Below, piece after piece: positions 1 to 7,730 of a stretch of DNA of 64,000 bases. The notes beneath the pieces were generated by a model. The model made no database searches. It was not told the DNA's origin and saw only the letters and a list, made by a program, of their open reading frames with translations. The DNA comes from Solirubrobacter sp963848475 (GTDB lineage Bacteria > Actinomycetota > Thermoleophilia > Solirubrobacterales > Solirubrobacteraceae). Where the stretch lies: NCBI GenBank assembly GCA_963848475.1, contig CAWKDW010000021.1, positions 310,001 through 374,000 of the forward strand, written 5' to 3'. The translations under genes were made by a program, and so were the position numbers. Positions within the stretch are counted from its first letter, which is position 1; every line of letters begins with the position of its first letter.

Positions 1-10
1 CACCGGAGCG

Positions 11-937
11 GTGCTGGACCGCGCAGGCGATTCCCGCCGCCGCGACCCCGATTGGATCGCCGAGCAGCGAGCCCATCCTGGCGCGCGCGCAATCGTCGCG
101 GGTGACCGCGGGCTGCGGATCGCCGGCCGCCGGCTCGAGCTCGTTCCGCTCGCCGAGCTCGACGGCGCCGTGCCGCTGCTGCTGGGCATCGACGCCGAAG
201 GTCCGGTGTTCGCGGTCGACGAGGACCCGCCGCGCGAGGGACGCGTGCCGATGGTCGGCTCCGGCGGTGTCCGCGGCGAGCCGCCCGAGGGCTCCGGCGG
301 CGAGCGGCTTTCGTTGCGCCAGGCGGCGGCCGTCCTGTCGCGCTCCGAAGGCGGTCTGGTCGCGTACGCCGCGGCGCTGCTGAACTGGCACCGGCGGCAC
401 CGTTTCTGCGCCGCCTGTGGGCGCGAGAGCGACCTCGTCGAGGGCGGCCTCACGCGCCTGTGCCCGAACTGCGGCGCCGAGCATCACCCGCGGACCGACC
501 CGGTCGTGATCATGCTCGTCACCGACGGCGCCGACCGGCTGATGCTCGGCCGCCAGGCGAGCTGGCCCGGCGGGCGCTACAGCGCGCTCGCGGGGTTCGT
601 CGAGCCGGGCGAGGCGCTCGAGGAGGCCGTCGCCCGCGAGGTGCTTGAGGAATCGGGCGTCGTGGTCGGCCGGCCGCGGTACGTGGACTCGCAGCCGTGG
701 CCGTTCCCGGCATCGCTGATGCTCGGCTTCTCCGCGCCCTATGCCGGTGGTGAGCCACGCGTGCTCGACAACGAGTTGCAGGACGTGCGCTGGTTCGAGC
801 GCGCCGAGCTCGAGGAGGCTTCGAGGGCCGAGGACAACGAGGACTGGGGCACGCCCGGCGACCCTGGCGGGCCGCTGCGGCTGCCGCCGAGCCTCGCGAT
901 CGCGCGTCGGCTCATCGATGCCTGGTTGACCGACTGA
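11..937 (+). CDS. nudC: NAD(+)/NADH pyrophosphatase (NudC-type Nudix hydrolase)
   Basis: Predicted to hydrolyse NAD(H) to NMN(H) and AMP; NudC family members also remove NAD caps from RNA. A four-cysteine zinc ribbon (Cys133, 136, 151, 154) precedes the Nudix domain. The Nudix box runs from about residue 195 to 217 (GFVEPGEALEEA followed by REVLEESG), and the NudC hallmark SQPWPFPAS follows at 227-235. At 308 aa the length is normal for actinobacterial NudC. The start used is the GTG at 11; because the window begins just upstream, a slightly earlier start outside it cannot be excluded. The N-terminal domain (1-110) is weakly conserved, as usual for this family. Confidence 0.93.
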   Translation: MLDRAGDSRRRDPDWIAEQRAHPGARAIVAGDRGLRIAGRRLELVPLAELDGAVPLLLGIDAEGPVFAVDEDPPREGRVPMVGSGGVRGEPPEGSGGERLSLRQAAAVLSRSEGGLVAYAAALLNWHRRHRFCAACGRESDLVEGGLTRLCPNCGAEHHPRTDPVVIMLVTDGADRLMLGRQASWPGGRYSALAGFVEPGEALEEAVAREVLEESGVVVGRPRYVDSQPWPFPASLMLGFSAPYAGGEPRVLDNELQDVRWFERAELEEASRAEDNEDWGTPGDPGGPLRLPPSLAIARRLIDAWLTD

Positions 938-948
938 CGCACCTCGCC

Positions 949-954
949 TACGCT
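949..954 (+). promoter_or_regulatory. -10 element TACGCT for the small membrane protein
   Basis: TACGCT fits the actinobacterial -10 pattern TANNNT. It lies 9 nt before the GTG at 964, so the transcript would have almost no leader. No clear -35 hexamer is visible. Inferred from sequence only. Confidence 0.4.
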
Positions 955-963
955 TGATCAGGC

Positions 964-1275
964 GTGTCCCTGGAGGGCTGGATCTTCATGGTTGGGCTCC
1001 GCGTCTTCGACGTCGGGGCTCTCGTCGTGTGGCTGGTGTGGTTCTTCCGCCTGCGCGACGACGATGACGATGGCGACGACGACGGTCGCCGCGGAAAAGG
1101 CGGCGGGAGCGAGCCCGAGGAGCCCACCGGCCCCGGCGGCCTCAAGCTGCCGCTGCCGGAGTCCCAGCCGTGGCACTCGCGCCGCCGCGATCACGGCGGC
1201 GACCGGCGCGGGACGCCGCTCCCGACGCGTCGCACGGCGCCGCACCGCGCGCCGATCCGCACGCGTCATCGCTAG
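964..1275 (+). CDS. Small single-pass membrane protein, function unknown
   Basis: A 103-aa protein. An N-terminal hydrophobic stretch (about residues 10-28, ending WLVWFFRLR) is followed by an Asp-rich run (DDDDDGDDDG), then a Pro/Gly-rich and finally an Arg-rich tail. This looks like a type I or tail-less inner-membrane anchor with a disordered charged cytoplasmic part. No known domain is recognisable. The GTG start sits just behind a -10-like TACGCT. The last 30 residues are Arg-rich and may be poorly conserved. Function is not assigned. Confidence 0.6.
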   Translation: MSLEGWIFMVGLRVFDVGALVVWLVWFFRLRDDDDDGDDDGRRGKGGGSEPEEPTGPGGLKLPLPESQPWHSRRRDHGGDRRGTPLPTRRTAPHRAPIRTRHR

Positions 1276-1287
1276 GACAATCCGCGT

Positions 1288-1734
1288 TCAGGCGTCGTCT
1301 TCTTCTTCGTCCTCGTCGGAGTAGATCTTCACGATCTCGCCCCAGTCGCCGGTGCGCTCGTCGAGCGCGATGAAGTCCTCGTCGTCGCGCTCGAGGATCG
1401 TGCCGTCCGTCTCGACGTAGAGGACGATCCGCTCGCCGGGGAGCTGATCGAGGTCCGCGTCGGCATGCTCCTGGGGATCGACCGCGAACGCCCGCACGCG
1501 GGCGATCGGCAGCGGGTTGGAGCCATCGTCGGCGACTCCGGTCAGCAGCAGCGCCCACGCGACCGCGAGCACCGGGCTGTCGGTGACGCGTGTGCGGTCC
1601 TCGATCCAGCCGACCGGTCCGCCGCCATTGCCGTCGTCACCGAAGGCCTCGGTCCGGGCGACGACGAAGAAGTTCGCGTCGGCGCCGAGATCGGGCGGAT
1701 CGAACTCCGTGAGGAACTCCCGTGTGATGAGCAT
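1288..1734 (-). CDS. Conserved hypothetical acidic protein
   Basis: A 148-aa soluble protein with no signal peptide or membrane segment. It is acidic overall and ends in a run of Asp/Glu (SDEDEEEDDA). The composition and regular third-position GC support real coding. It lies 13 nt downstream of the DUF427 gene on the same strand and is probably co-transcribed with it. I do not recognise the family. The acidic tail could make it an interaction module, but this is speculation. Confidence 0.65.
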   Translation of the reverse strand: MLITREFLTEFDPPDLGADANFFVVARTEAFGDDGNGGGPVGWIEDRTRVTDSPVLAVAWALLLTGVADDGSNPLPIARVRAFAVDPQEHADADLDQLPGERIVLYVETDGTILERDDEDFIALDERTGDWGEIVKIYSDEDEEEDDA

Positions 1735-1747
1735 CGCGACGGGCGTT

Positions 1748-2221
1748 CTACCAGCCGAGTGTGCCGGGACCGCCTTTGAAGGGACCGACGAGGTCGGCCG
1801 TGATCCAGCCGCCGTAGAAGTCGCCCGCCTGCGCCTGGACGCGCTCGTCGTCCAGCCAGGCGGCGTCGACGCGGCCCGGATAGAAGGAGACGAAATCGCG
1901 CAGCACCTCGTAGCCGGGCGACGGGTCGGGGTAGGTCCACCCCACCGAGCGCACCCCGTTCGCGTCGAGATAGCGCGCCGTCCCCTTGAACTCGCACCAG
2001 GAGGTGCGCGCGGTGCCCGGCGTCAGGCCGTGCAGGTCCTCGGGCGGCACGTAGATGGCCGGCGGGTGGCTCGTTTCCAACACCCGCAGCGCGCGGGTCG
2101 AGTCGGCCAGCACGACGCCGCCGAGCACGACGCGGACCCGCCGGGTGCACGGCTCGACCGCGGGCGGCCGCGGATAGTCCCAGACGTTCTCCACATCGCT
2201 GGTACGGGCTTCGTTCCACAT
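1748..2221 (-). CDS. DUF427 domain protein
   Basis: A 157-aa protein of the DUF427 family, whose small beta-rich domain has no settled biochemical role. Family features visible are the RVVLGGVVLADS strand near residue 30, ETSHPPAIYVPPEDL around 48-62, the WCEFKGTARYLD segment near 75-86, and a C-terminal DFVSFYPGRVDAAWLD. The ATG at 2221 lies 16 nt after the end of the desaturase-like gene, with GGAACTGAG as a weak ribosome-binding site. It may form one transcript with the upstream hydroxylase and the downstream acidic protein. Confidence 0.85.
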   Translation of the reverse strand: MWNEARTSDVENVWDYPRPPAVEPCTRRVRVVLGGVVLADSTRALRVLETSHPPAIYVPPEDLHGLTPGTARTSWCEFKGTARYLDANGVRSVGWTYPDPSPGYEVLRDFVSFYPGRVDAAWLDDERVQAQAGDFYGGWITADLVGPFKGGPGTLGW

Positions 2222-2237
2222 TTGCTCAGTTCCGGGT

Positions 2238-3062
2238 TCAGGGCGCCCAGTCCGGGCCGCGCAGCAGCACCTGGGCCTTCGTCCGCCAGCCGCGGGCGGC
2301 GCGGACGTCGCGGAAGAGCGCGATGTACTCGTGGAAGGCGACGCGGACCGGGTGGAAGGTCTCGAGCTGGGTCGTGAGGCCGTAGCGGACGCGCTCGTCC
2401 TCGGGCTCCCAGGTGCCGAAGATGCGGTCCCAGACGATCAGGATGCCGCCGTAGTTCTTGTCGAGGTACTGGTGGTTGGAGCCGTGGTGGACGCGGTGGT
2501 GCGAGGGCGTGTTGAAGATGCCCTCGACCCAGCGCGGGAGCCGCTTGATGCGCTCGGTGTGGATCCAGAACTGGTAGATCAGCGACCAGGCCTGGGCGAG
2601 CAGCACCATCCAGACCGGGAAGCCGAGCAGCGGCAGCGGCAGCCAGAACGGGAAGTAGGTCATCGGGACCCAGGTCTGGCGCAGCGCGGTCGAGAGGTTG
2701 TAGTGCTGCGAGGAGTGGTGGACGACGTGGCTGGCCCAGAAGACGCGGCTCTCGTGCGAGACGCGGTGGAACCAGTAGTAGGCGAGGTCGTCGGCGAAGA
2801 ACAGCGCGATCCAGGTCAGCGGGTTGTGGGGATCCAGGCGCAGCGGCGTCAGCTCGTAGGCCGCGGCGTAGATCGCGACGACGACGAGCTTCCAGACGAC
2901 GTTGATCACGACGTTGCCGATCCCCATCGACAGCGAGGTCCCGGTGTCGCGTAGGTCGTAGCCCAGCTCATCGTCGTCGTCGCCGAGATGCCGGTAGGAG
3001 ACGTATTCGGCGACGAGCAGCAGCACGAAGACCGGGATCGCGTAGTAGAGGACCTCGGCCAT
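2238..3062 (-). CDS. Sterol desaturase / fatty acid hydroxylase family membrane protein
   Basis: A 274-aa multi-pass membrane protein of the fatty acid hydroxylase superfamily, di-iron oxygenases that hydroxylate or desaturate lipid substrates. The three expected histidine clusters are present: HRVSH (99-103), HVVHH (112-116) and HHRVHH (188-193), between hydrophobic segments at about 5-22, 45-70 and 135-165. The ATG overlaps the stop codon of the FadR-type regulator (ATGA), so the two are translationally coupled. The substrate is unknown; the FadR-like regulator suggests a lipid or fatty-acid-derived compound. Confidence 0.88.
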   Translation of the reverse strand: MAEVLYYAIPVFVLLLVAEYVSYRHLGDDDDELGYDLRDTGTSLSMGIGNVVINVVWKLVVVAIYAAAYELTPLRLDPHNPLTWIALFFADDLAYYWFHRVSHESRVFWASHVVHHSSQHYNLSTALRQTWVPMTYFPFWLPLPLLGFPVWMVLLAQAWSLIYQFWIHTERIKRLPRWVEGIFNTPSHHRVHHGSNHQYLDKNYGGILIVWDRIFGTWEPEDERVRYGLTTQLETFHPVRVAFHEYIALFRDVRAARGWRTKAQVLLRGPDWAP

Positions 3063-3742
3063 CAGTCGGCGGGGATCGAGCGTTCGAGGAGATCGCGGGC
3101 GATCGAGTGGGCCGTGTCGGCGTCGCCGCCGGCGACCGCGGCGGCGAGCGCGCGGATCGCCGCGTCGTCGCGCAGCTCGCCGGCCACCGCGTCGGCCTTC
3201 ACGGAGGCGATCCGCTGGCGCGCGACGAGCGTCGTCAGCGCCAGCCGGTAGGCGATGTTGTCGGCGCCGTCGACGATCTCGTCCCAGAGGACCTCGTAGT
3301 GCGCGTTGCGCGCGGCGAGGTCATCGACGGCGACCAGCGCCTCGGCGCGCGCCTGCAGTTGGGCCCGCAGCGCGGCGTCGGCCCGCTGGGCGCAGCGGCG
3401 CGCGGCGTCGGCGCCGATGCAGGCGCGCATCTCCATCGCCGCCCGCGGGGCGTGCAGCGCGCCGGGCGCGTCGCCCTCGGCGGCGACGTCGAGCAGCAGC
3501 TCGAGCCCGCCATGGTGGCGCCAGTCGCGGACGCGCGTCGCGCCGCCCTGGCTGATCGAGACCAGGCCCGCCTGCTGCAGGCGCTTGAGCGCCTCGCGCA
3601 CGGCGTGACGGCTGGTCTCGAGCTCCTCGCTCAGCCGGCGCTCGGACGGCAGCGCGTCGCCCGCGGCGTAGCGGCCGGAGAGGATCTCGGCGCGAAGCTG
3701 GGCGTGGATCTGGCTTGACACCGTACTGGTTGGACCAGTCAT
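3062..3742 (-). CDS. FadR/GntR-family transcriptional regulator (FCD type)
   Basis: A 226-aa regulator with an N-terminal winged helix (about 8-72, with the family signature PSERRLSEEL) and an all-helical C-terminal FCD-like ligand domain. Two perfect ACTGGT-N3-ACCAGT palindromes lie at its own start, strongly suggesting autoregulation and control of the coupled hydroxylase. I prefer the ATG at 3742: it is 8 nt from a TATAAC -10 element and would be leaderless. A GTG at 3745 and a GTG at 3721 (which would place both operators upstream of the coding region) are alternatives. The ligand cannot be read from sequence. Confidence 0.88.
   Translation of the reverse strand: MTGPTSTVSSQIHAQLRAEILSGRYAAGDALPSERRLSEELETSRHAVREALKRLQQAGLVSISQGGATRVRDWRHHGGLELLLDVAAEGDAPGALHAPRAAMEMRACIGADAARRCAQRADAALRAQLQARAEALVAVDDLAARNAHYEVLWDEIVDGADNIAYRLALTTLVARQRIASVKADAVAGELRDDAAIRALAAAVAGGDADTAHSIARDLLERSIPAD
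3725..3739. promoter_or_regulatory. FadR-type operator 1, inside the start of the regulator gene
   Basis: Perfect 15-bp inverted repeat ACTGGT-TGG-ACCAGT. TGGTNNNACCA matches the core recognised by FadR-subfamily GntR regulators. If the regulator starts at 3742 the site encodes residues 2-6 (Thr-Gly-Pro-Thr-Ser). Confidence 0.8.
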
Positions 3743-3746
3743 CACG

Positions 3747-3761
3747 ACTGGTTATACCAGT
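3747..3761. promoter_or_regulatory. FadR-type operator 2 overlapping the -10 element
   Basis: Perfect 15-bp inverted repeat ACTGGT-TAT-ACCAGT. Its centre is 22 bp (about two helical turns) from the centre of operator 1. On the minus strand the palindrome contains TATAAC (3756-3751), a good -10 element, so bound repressor would occlude RNA polymerase. Confidence 0.8.
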
Positions 3762-3772
3762 GCCAACGCAGC

Positions 3773-4606
3773 TCAGCCGCTGAGGTCCGCCGCCGTCAGC
3801 TGACCGGCGTAGGGCCCGCGGCCGGTGAGGTTCGCGGCGCCCGCGCGGGCGGCGAAGGCGAGCGCGGCATCGATCTCGTAGCCCGCGCCGAGTGCGTAGG
3901 TGACGCCGGCCGCGAAGGTGTCGCCGGCGCCGTACTCGTCCACGAGCGGGCCTGGGAGCTCCGCGGCCTTGAACGTGCCCTCGCGCTGCTCGGCGCCATG
4001 CCAGGTCCCGCCCTCCTTGCCGGCGGTCGTGACGACCAGCGCCGGCGCGGGGTCCAGAGCGTCCGGATCGAGCTGCTCGAGCCGGTCCTTGCCGCTGCCG
4101 ACGAGCGCGTCGATCTGAATCCCGCTCAGCGACTCCGCGGCGCGCGGCGTGGCGACCAGCAGCCGTGCGCGGCGTGCCTCGCGCATCGCGGCGGCGTCGC
4201 CGCCGGAGACGAAGACGGCTTCGGCGCCGTCCAGGCGCTCCCACGGGAGGTCGTCGCCGCCGTCAGGCGCGTGGCGCTCGCCGACGACCGAGATCGTGCG
4301 CTCGCCGTTGTCGTCGAGGTGGACGAAGCCCCAGCGCTGCATGCCCTCGCGCGGGGCGGCGTGCACGCGGACGCCGAGCTCCGTCAGCCGCGCGGCGGAG
4401 CGGCGGCCGCGCTCGTCGTCGCCGAGGGCGGTGAAGAAGTCGACGTCGCCGGAGAGCTTCGCGAGCTGGACGGCGACGACCGCCGCGCTGCCCGCGACCT
4501 CGGAGAACCACTCCGTGGCGTCGATGATCTCGCCCGGCTCCGGCACGTGCGAGAAGCGCCCGAACTCGATCCACTCGACGTGGCCGACGACGGCGAAACG
4601 GGTCAT
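3773..4606 (-). CDS. PfkB-family carbohydrate/nucleoside kinase
   Basis: A 277-aa ribokinase-fold sugar kinase. The N-terminal strand leads to the substrate lid, a glycine pair near AGSAAVVAVQLAKL (38-51) lies in the sugar site, and the C-terminal signature DEYGAGDTFAAG (near residue 230) carries the catalytic Asp and anion hole. Start chosen at ATG 4606, which overlaps the epimerase stop (ATGA); the open frame continues upstream but that extension is antisense-like Arg-rich sequence. The coupling to a nucleotide-sugar epimerase gene suggests a sugar metabolism role. The exact sugar is unknown. Confidence 0.88.
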   Translation of the reverse strand: MTRFAVVGHVEWIEFGRFSHVPEPGEIIDATEWFSEVAGSAAVVAVQLAKLSGDVDFFTALGDDERGRRSAARLTELGVRVHAAPREGMQRWGFVHLDDNGERTISVVGERHAPDGGDDLPWERLDGAEAVFVSGGDAAAMREARRARLLVATPRAAESLSGIQIDALVGSGKDRLEQLDPDALDPAPALVVTTAGKEGGTWHGAEQREGTFKAAELPGPLVDEYGAGDTFAAGVTYALGAGYEIDAALAFAARAGAANLTGRGPYAGQLTAADLSG

Positions 4607-5649
4607 GCGCGCAGCTTCGCCTCCGCGAACTCGCGCATGCCGGCCTCGAAGTCCTCGCTTGCGCGGAAGCCGAGCTGCGTCGTCGCGCGCTGCGGCGAGG
4701 CGAAGACGTGGCGGACGTCGCCCGCGCGCCACTCGCCCGTGATCTCAGGAGGCAGTGACGGGTCGACGGCGCGGGCGAGCGCGGCGGCCATCTCCCCCAC
4801 GCTGCGCGGCGTCCCGCTGGCCACGTTGAAGGCTCCGGGCGTGCCCGCCTCGAGCGCGCGCAGGTTGGCGGCGGCGACGTCGCGTACGTGGACGAAGTCC
4901 CGGCGCTGCCCTCCATCCTCGAAGACGCGCGGGGCGCGCCCGGCGGCGAGCGAGGAGCGGAAGATGCTCGCGACGCCGGCGTAGGGGGTGTCACGCGGCA
5001 TCCGCGGACCGTAGACGTTGTGGTAGCGCAGGGCGGTGACGGCGGCACCGGTCTCGCGGGCGAAGGCGGTGCACAGGTGCTCCTGGGCGACCTTCGTGGC
5101 GGCGTAGACGTTGCGCGGATCGAGCGGCGCGTCCTCGGGGACCGCCTCGGGCACCAGATCGCGGCCGCACTCGGGGCAGGGCGGCTCGAAGCGTCCGTCG
5201 TCGAGGTCCGCGGCGGCGCGCGGGCCGGGCCGCACGAGCCCGTGCTCGGGGCAGCGGTAGCGGCCCTCGCCGTAGACGACCATGCTCGAGGCGAGCACCA
5301 GCGTCCCGCTGAAGCGCCGCGCGGCGAGCGCGCGCAGCAGGATCGCGGTGCCGAGGTCGTTGTGGGACACGTAGTCGGCGATGTCGTCGAGGTCGACGCC
5401 GAGGCCGACCATCGCCGCCTGGTGGCTGATCGCCGACACGCCGTCGACCGCCCGGGCCGCGACGTCCGGATCGCGCACGTCGCCTTCGATGTAGGTGGCG
5501 CGCGGGTCCAGGTAGTCGGGCCGCTCGCGGTGGGCGGCCTCGAGCAGCATGTCGAGCACGCGGACCTCGTGGCCGCGCTCCAGCAGGGCGTCGACGACGT
5601 GCGAGCCGATGAAGCCGGCGCCACCGGTGACGAGGATCGGGCCGGGCAC
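4603..5649 (-). CDS. NAD-dependent epimerase/dehydratase with inserted zinc ribbon
   Basis: A 348-aa extended short-chain dehydrogenase of the nucleotide-sugar epimerase type. The NAD-binding TGGAGFIGS motif is at the very N-terminus, and the catalytic NVYAATK (Tyr-x-x-x-Lys) lies mid-protein. Between the two is an insertion with a CPEH and a CPECG motif that looks like a small zinc-binding knuckle, a feature of one actinobacterial epimerase subfamily. The GTG at 5649 is chosen because it begins right at the Rossmann strand and sits 8 nt from a TAGCCT -10. It faces the GT2 gene across a shared promoter, consistent with joint work in surface glycan synthesis. Confidence 0.88.
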   Translation of the reverse strand: MPGPILVTGGAGFIGSHVVDALLERGHEVRVLDMLLEAAHRERPDYLDPRATYIEGDVRDPDVAARAVDGVSAISHQAAMVGLGVDLDDIADYVSHNDLGTAILLRALAARRFSGTLVLASSMVVYGEGRYRCPEHGLVRPGPRAAADLDDGRFEPPCPECGRDLVPEAVPEDAPLDPRNVYAATKVAQEHLCTAFARETGAAVTALRYHNVYGPRMPRDTPYAGVASIFRSSLAAGRAPRVFEDGGQRRDFVHVRDVAAANLRALEAGTPGAFNVASGTPRSVGEMAAALARAVDPSLPPEITGEWRAGDVRHVFASPQRATTQLGFRASEDFEAGMREFAEAKLRA

Positions 5650-5657
5650 GGCGCGCC

Positions 5658-5669
5658 AGGCTATAGCGT
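5658..5669. promoter_or_regulatory. Back-to-back -10 elements for divergent leaderless genes
   Basis: The palindrome GCTATAGC (5660-5667) sits in the 28-bp gap between the epimerase and GT2 genes. Plus strand: TAGCGT (5664-5669), then 8 nt, then GTG 5678. Minus strand: TAGCCT (5663-5658), then 8 nt, then GTG 5649. The arrangement is symmetrical and leaves no room for leaders with ribosome-binding sites. Confidence 0.6.
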
Positions 5670-5677
5670 CCGCGCTC

Positions 5678-6322
5678 GTGACGGACGTGATCCTGCCCGT
5701 GCTCAACGAGCGCGAGGCCCTTCCCTGGGTGTTGGAGCGGATGCCCGAGGGCTACGCGGCGCTGGTCGTCGACAACGGCTCGACCGACGGCTCGGGTGAG
5801 CTCGCGGCCTCGCTCGGCGCGCGGGTCGTGGTCGAGCCCGTGCCTGGCTTCGGCGCTGCGTGCTTCGCCGGCCTGAGCGCGGCCGAGAGCGACATCGTGT
5901 GCTTCATGGACTGCGACGCGTCCTTCGATCCGCGCGACCTGCCGCTCGTCGCCGACCCGGTGCTCGCCGGCACCGCCGACCTGATGCTCGGTGCGCGCCG
6001 CCCGACGGCGCGCGGCGCGTGGCCGTTGCACGCGCGGGCGGCCAACACGGCGCTGGCGTTCGAGCTGCGCCGGCGCACCGGCGTTCCGCTGCGCGATCTC
6101 GGGCCGATGCGAGCTGCGCATCGTCAGGCGCTGCTCGATCTCGGCATCGAGGATCGCCGCTTCGGCTGGCCGCTGGAGATGGTGCTGCGCGCGGCCGCGG
6201 AGGGCTGGAGGATCCGCGAGGTCGGTGTCGGGTACCACCCGCGGGAAGGACGGTCGAAGGTCACCGGCACGATTCGCGGTACCGTCCGGGCCGTGCAGGA
6301 CATGACGAGAGTCTTACGATGA
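5678..6322 (+). CDS. GT2-family glycosyltransferase
   Basis: A 214-aa GT-A fold glycosyltransferase resembling dolichyl-phosphate mannose synthase-like enzymes. It has the nucleotide-binding VVDNGSTDGS motif near residue 27 and an acidic metal site MDCDASFDP near residue 78. There is no C-terminal membrane segment, so it is probably a peripheral enzyme. The GTG at 5678 is directly behind the shared -10. The gene heads a run with DUF2064, methyltransferase and molybdoenzyme genes on the same strand, but the 49-nt gap after it suggests a separate promoter for those. Donor and acceptor are unknown. Confidence 0.85.
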   Translation: MTDVILPVLNEREALPWVLERMPEGYAALVVDNGSTDGSGELAASLGARVVVEPVPGFGAACFAGLSAAESDIVCFMDCDASFDPRDLPLVADPVLAGTADLMLGARRPTARGAWPLHARAANTALAFELRRRTGVPLRDLGPMRAAHRQALLDLGIEDRRFGWPLEMVLRAAAEGWRIREVGVGYHPREGRSKVTGTIRGTVRAVQDMTRVLR

Positions 6323-6371
6323 AGTCACCGAAGGACTGATCCGGATCGCTCTTGGGCACGCTACTGATTCT

Positions 6372-7001
6372 GTGGACCCAGCATTGATCGTGATCGCCAA
6401 GGCGCCGGTCCCCGGGCGGGTCAAGACGCGGCTCTGCCCACCCTGCACGCCGGCCCAGGCGGCCGGCCTCGCGCAGGCGTCGCTGGAGGACACGCTCGAC
6501 GCCGCGGCGCGCTCGACCCGCGCCGGGCGGCGGGTCGTCGTACTCGACGGGGAGCCCGGTTGTTGGCTGCCCGACGGTTTCGAGGTCATCGCCCAGCGCG
6601 GCGATGGGCTCGAGGAGCGCCTCGCCGCCGCCTTCGCGGACGTCGGCGAACCGGCCTTCCTGGTCGGCATGGACACCCCGCAGCTGACGCCCGAACTGCT
6701 CGACGCAGGGCTGGAGGCCGTCACGGAAGGCGATTCGGTGTTCGGCGCCGCGCTCGACGGCGGCTACTGGGCGATCGGGCTGCGCACCCCGGACGCCGCG
6801 GTCTTCGCCGACGTGCCGATGAGCAGTTCGCGCACCGGCGCCGTCCAGCGTGCGCGGCTGGCGCTGCTCGGCCTGCACCCGGCGATCCTGACGCCGCTGC
6901 GGGACGTCGACACCTTCGAGGACGCGCTGGCCGTCGCCGCCGCCGCGCCCGAGACGCGCTTCGCCGCCGCCGTCGCCGAGATCACGGTGCTGGCCGCATG
7001 A
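6372..7001 (+). CDS. DUF2064 / TIGR04282-type glycosyltransferase-like protein
   Basis: A 209-aa nucleotidyltransferase-like Rossmann protein of the DUF2064 group (also called cofC-like arsenosugar or microcompartment-type glycosyltransferase-like). Typical features are the start IVIAKAPVPGRVKTRLCP with a glycine/arginine phosphate loop, MDTPQLTPELL (about residues 99-109) and ALDGGYWAIGL (about 126-136). Start GTG 6372. It overlaps the next gene by ATGA, so translation is coupled to the methyltransferase. In related genomes such proteins sit beside GT2 and methyltransferase genes, as here. The reaction is not established. Confidence 0.82.
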   Translation: MDPALIVIAKAPVPGRVKTRLCPPCTPAQAAGLAQASLEDTLDAAARSTRAGRRVVVLDGEPGCWLPDGFEVIAQRGDGLEERLAAAFADVGEPAFLVGMDTPQLTPELLDAGLEAVTEGDSVFGAALDGGYWAIGLRTPDAAVFADVPMSSSRTGAVQRARLALLGLHPAILTPLRDVDTFEDALAVAAAAPETRFAAAVAEITVLAA

Positions 7002-7717
7002 CCGCGCTCGACGATCTCCCACTCGAGCACCAGCGCTTCGAGCGCGCCGCGGCGCCGCCGCTTCCCGCCGACGCGCTCTACGGGCACCTGCTCGCCTCCG
7101 CCGCGCAGCATCTGCTCGGGACCGGACCGGCGCCGAGTGCACGGCTGCGACTGGCCGACGGCCGGTCCGAGCACCTGCCGCTCGATCGCTGGCTCGCTCC
7201 CGCCGACGCCGTCGACGAACTGATCCTCGCCGACGTCGAGGCGCCGGTGCTCGATCTCGGCTGCGGCCCCGGCCGCCATCTCGCCGCGCTGCGCGCCGCC
7301 GGCAAGCACGGGCTCGGCGTCGACCTCTCGCCGGTCGCGGTCCAGCTCGCGCGCGATCGCGGCGCGAACGCGATCAACGGCTCGCTGTGGTCGCAGGTGC
7401 CGAACGCGGGAGTCTGGCGCACGATCCTGCTGCTGGACGGCAACATCGGGATCGGCGGCGCGCCGATCCTGCTGCTGCGGCGCGCGGGAGAGCTGCTCGC
7501 GCGCGGCGGCTCGATCCTCGTCGAGACCGACCCGCCGGGTACGCCCACGCACCGCATCCGCGTCCGCCTGGAGGCGTCGGGCGTCGTCTCGGAATGGTTC
7601 CGCTGGGCGCGCGTCGGGGTCGACGGCGTCGCCGGGATCGCGGCACCGGCGGGGTTCGTGGTCGACGGGGTCCGCTCACTCGCGGGCCGCACGTTTGTAA
7701 CGCTCAGACGCATCTAA
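6998..7717 (+). CDS. Class I SAM-dependent methyltransferase
   Basis: A 239-aa Rossmann-fold methyltransferase. The SAM motif VLDLGCGPGRHLAAL lies near residue 83, followed by the acidic GVDLSPVAVQLARD strand-helix that binds the ribose. Start ATG 6998 overlaps the stop of the DUF2064 gene; the longer open frame upstream is a shadow of that gene. The protein ends 13 nt before the molybdoenzyme gene. The substrate is unknown, and the neighbourhood suggests a small-molecule or glycan acceptor. Confidence 0.86.
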   Translation: MTALDDLPLEHQRFERAAAPPLPADALYGHLLASAAQHLLGTGPAPSARLRLADGRSEHLPLDRWLAPADAVDELILADVEAPVLDLGCGPGRHLAALRAAGKHGLGVDLSPVAVQLARDRGANAINGSLWSQVPNAGVWRTILLLDGNIGIGGAPILLLRRAGELLARGGSILVETDPPGTPTHRIRVRLEASGVVSEWFRWARVGVDGVAGIAAPAGFVVDGVRSLAGRTFVTLRRI

Positions 7718-7730
7718 GGACCAGGCTTCA

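Noticed and set aside
2331..2954. 207-codon plus-strand frame inside the desaturase gene
   Set aside because: Antisense to a gene with all three histidine clusters; acidic low-complexity translation typical of GC-rich antisense.
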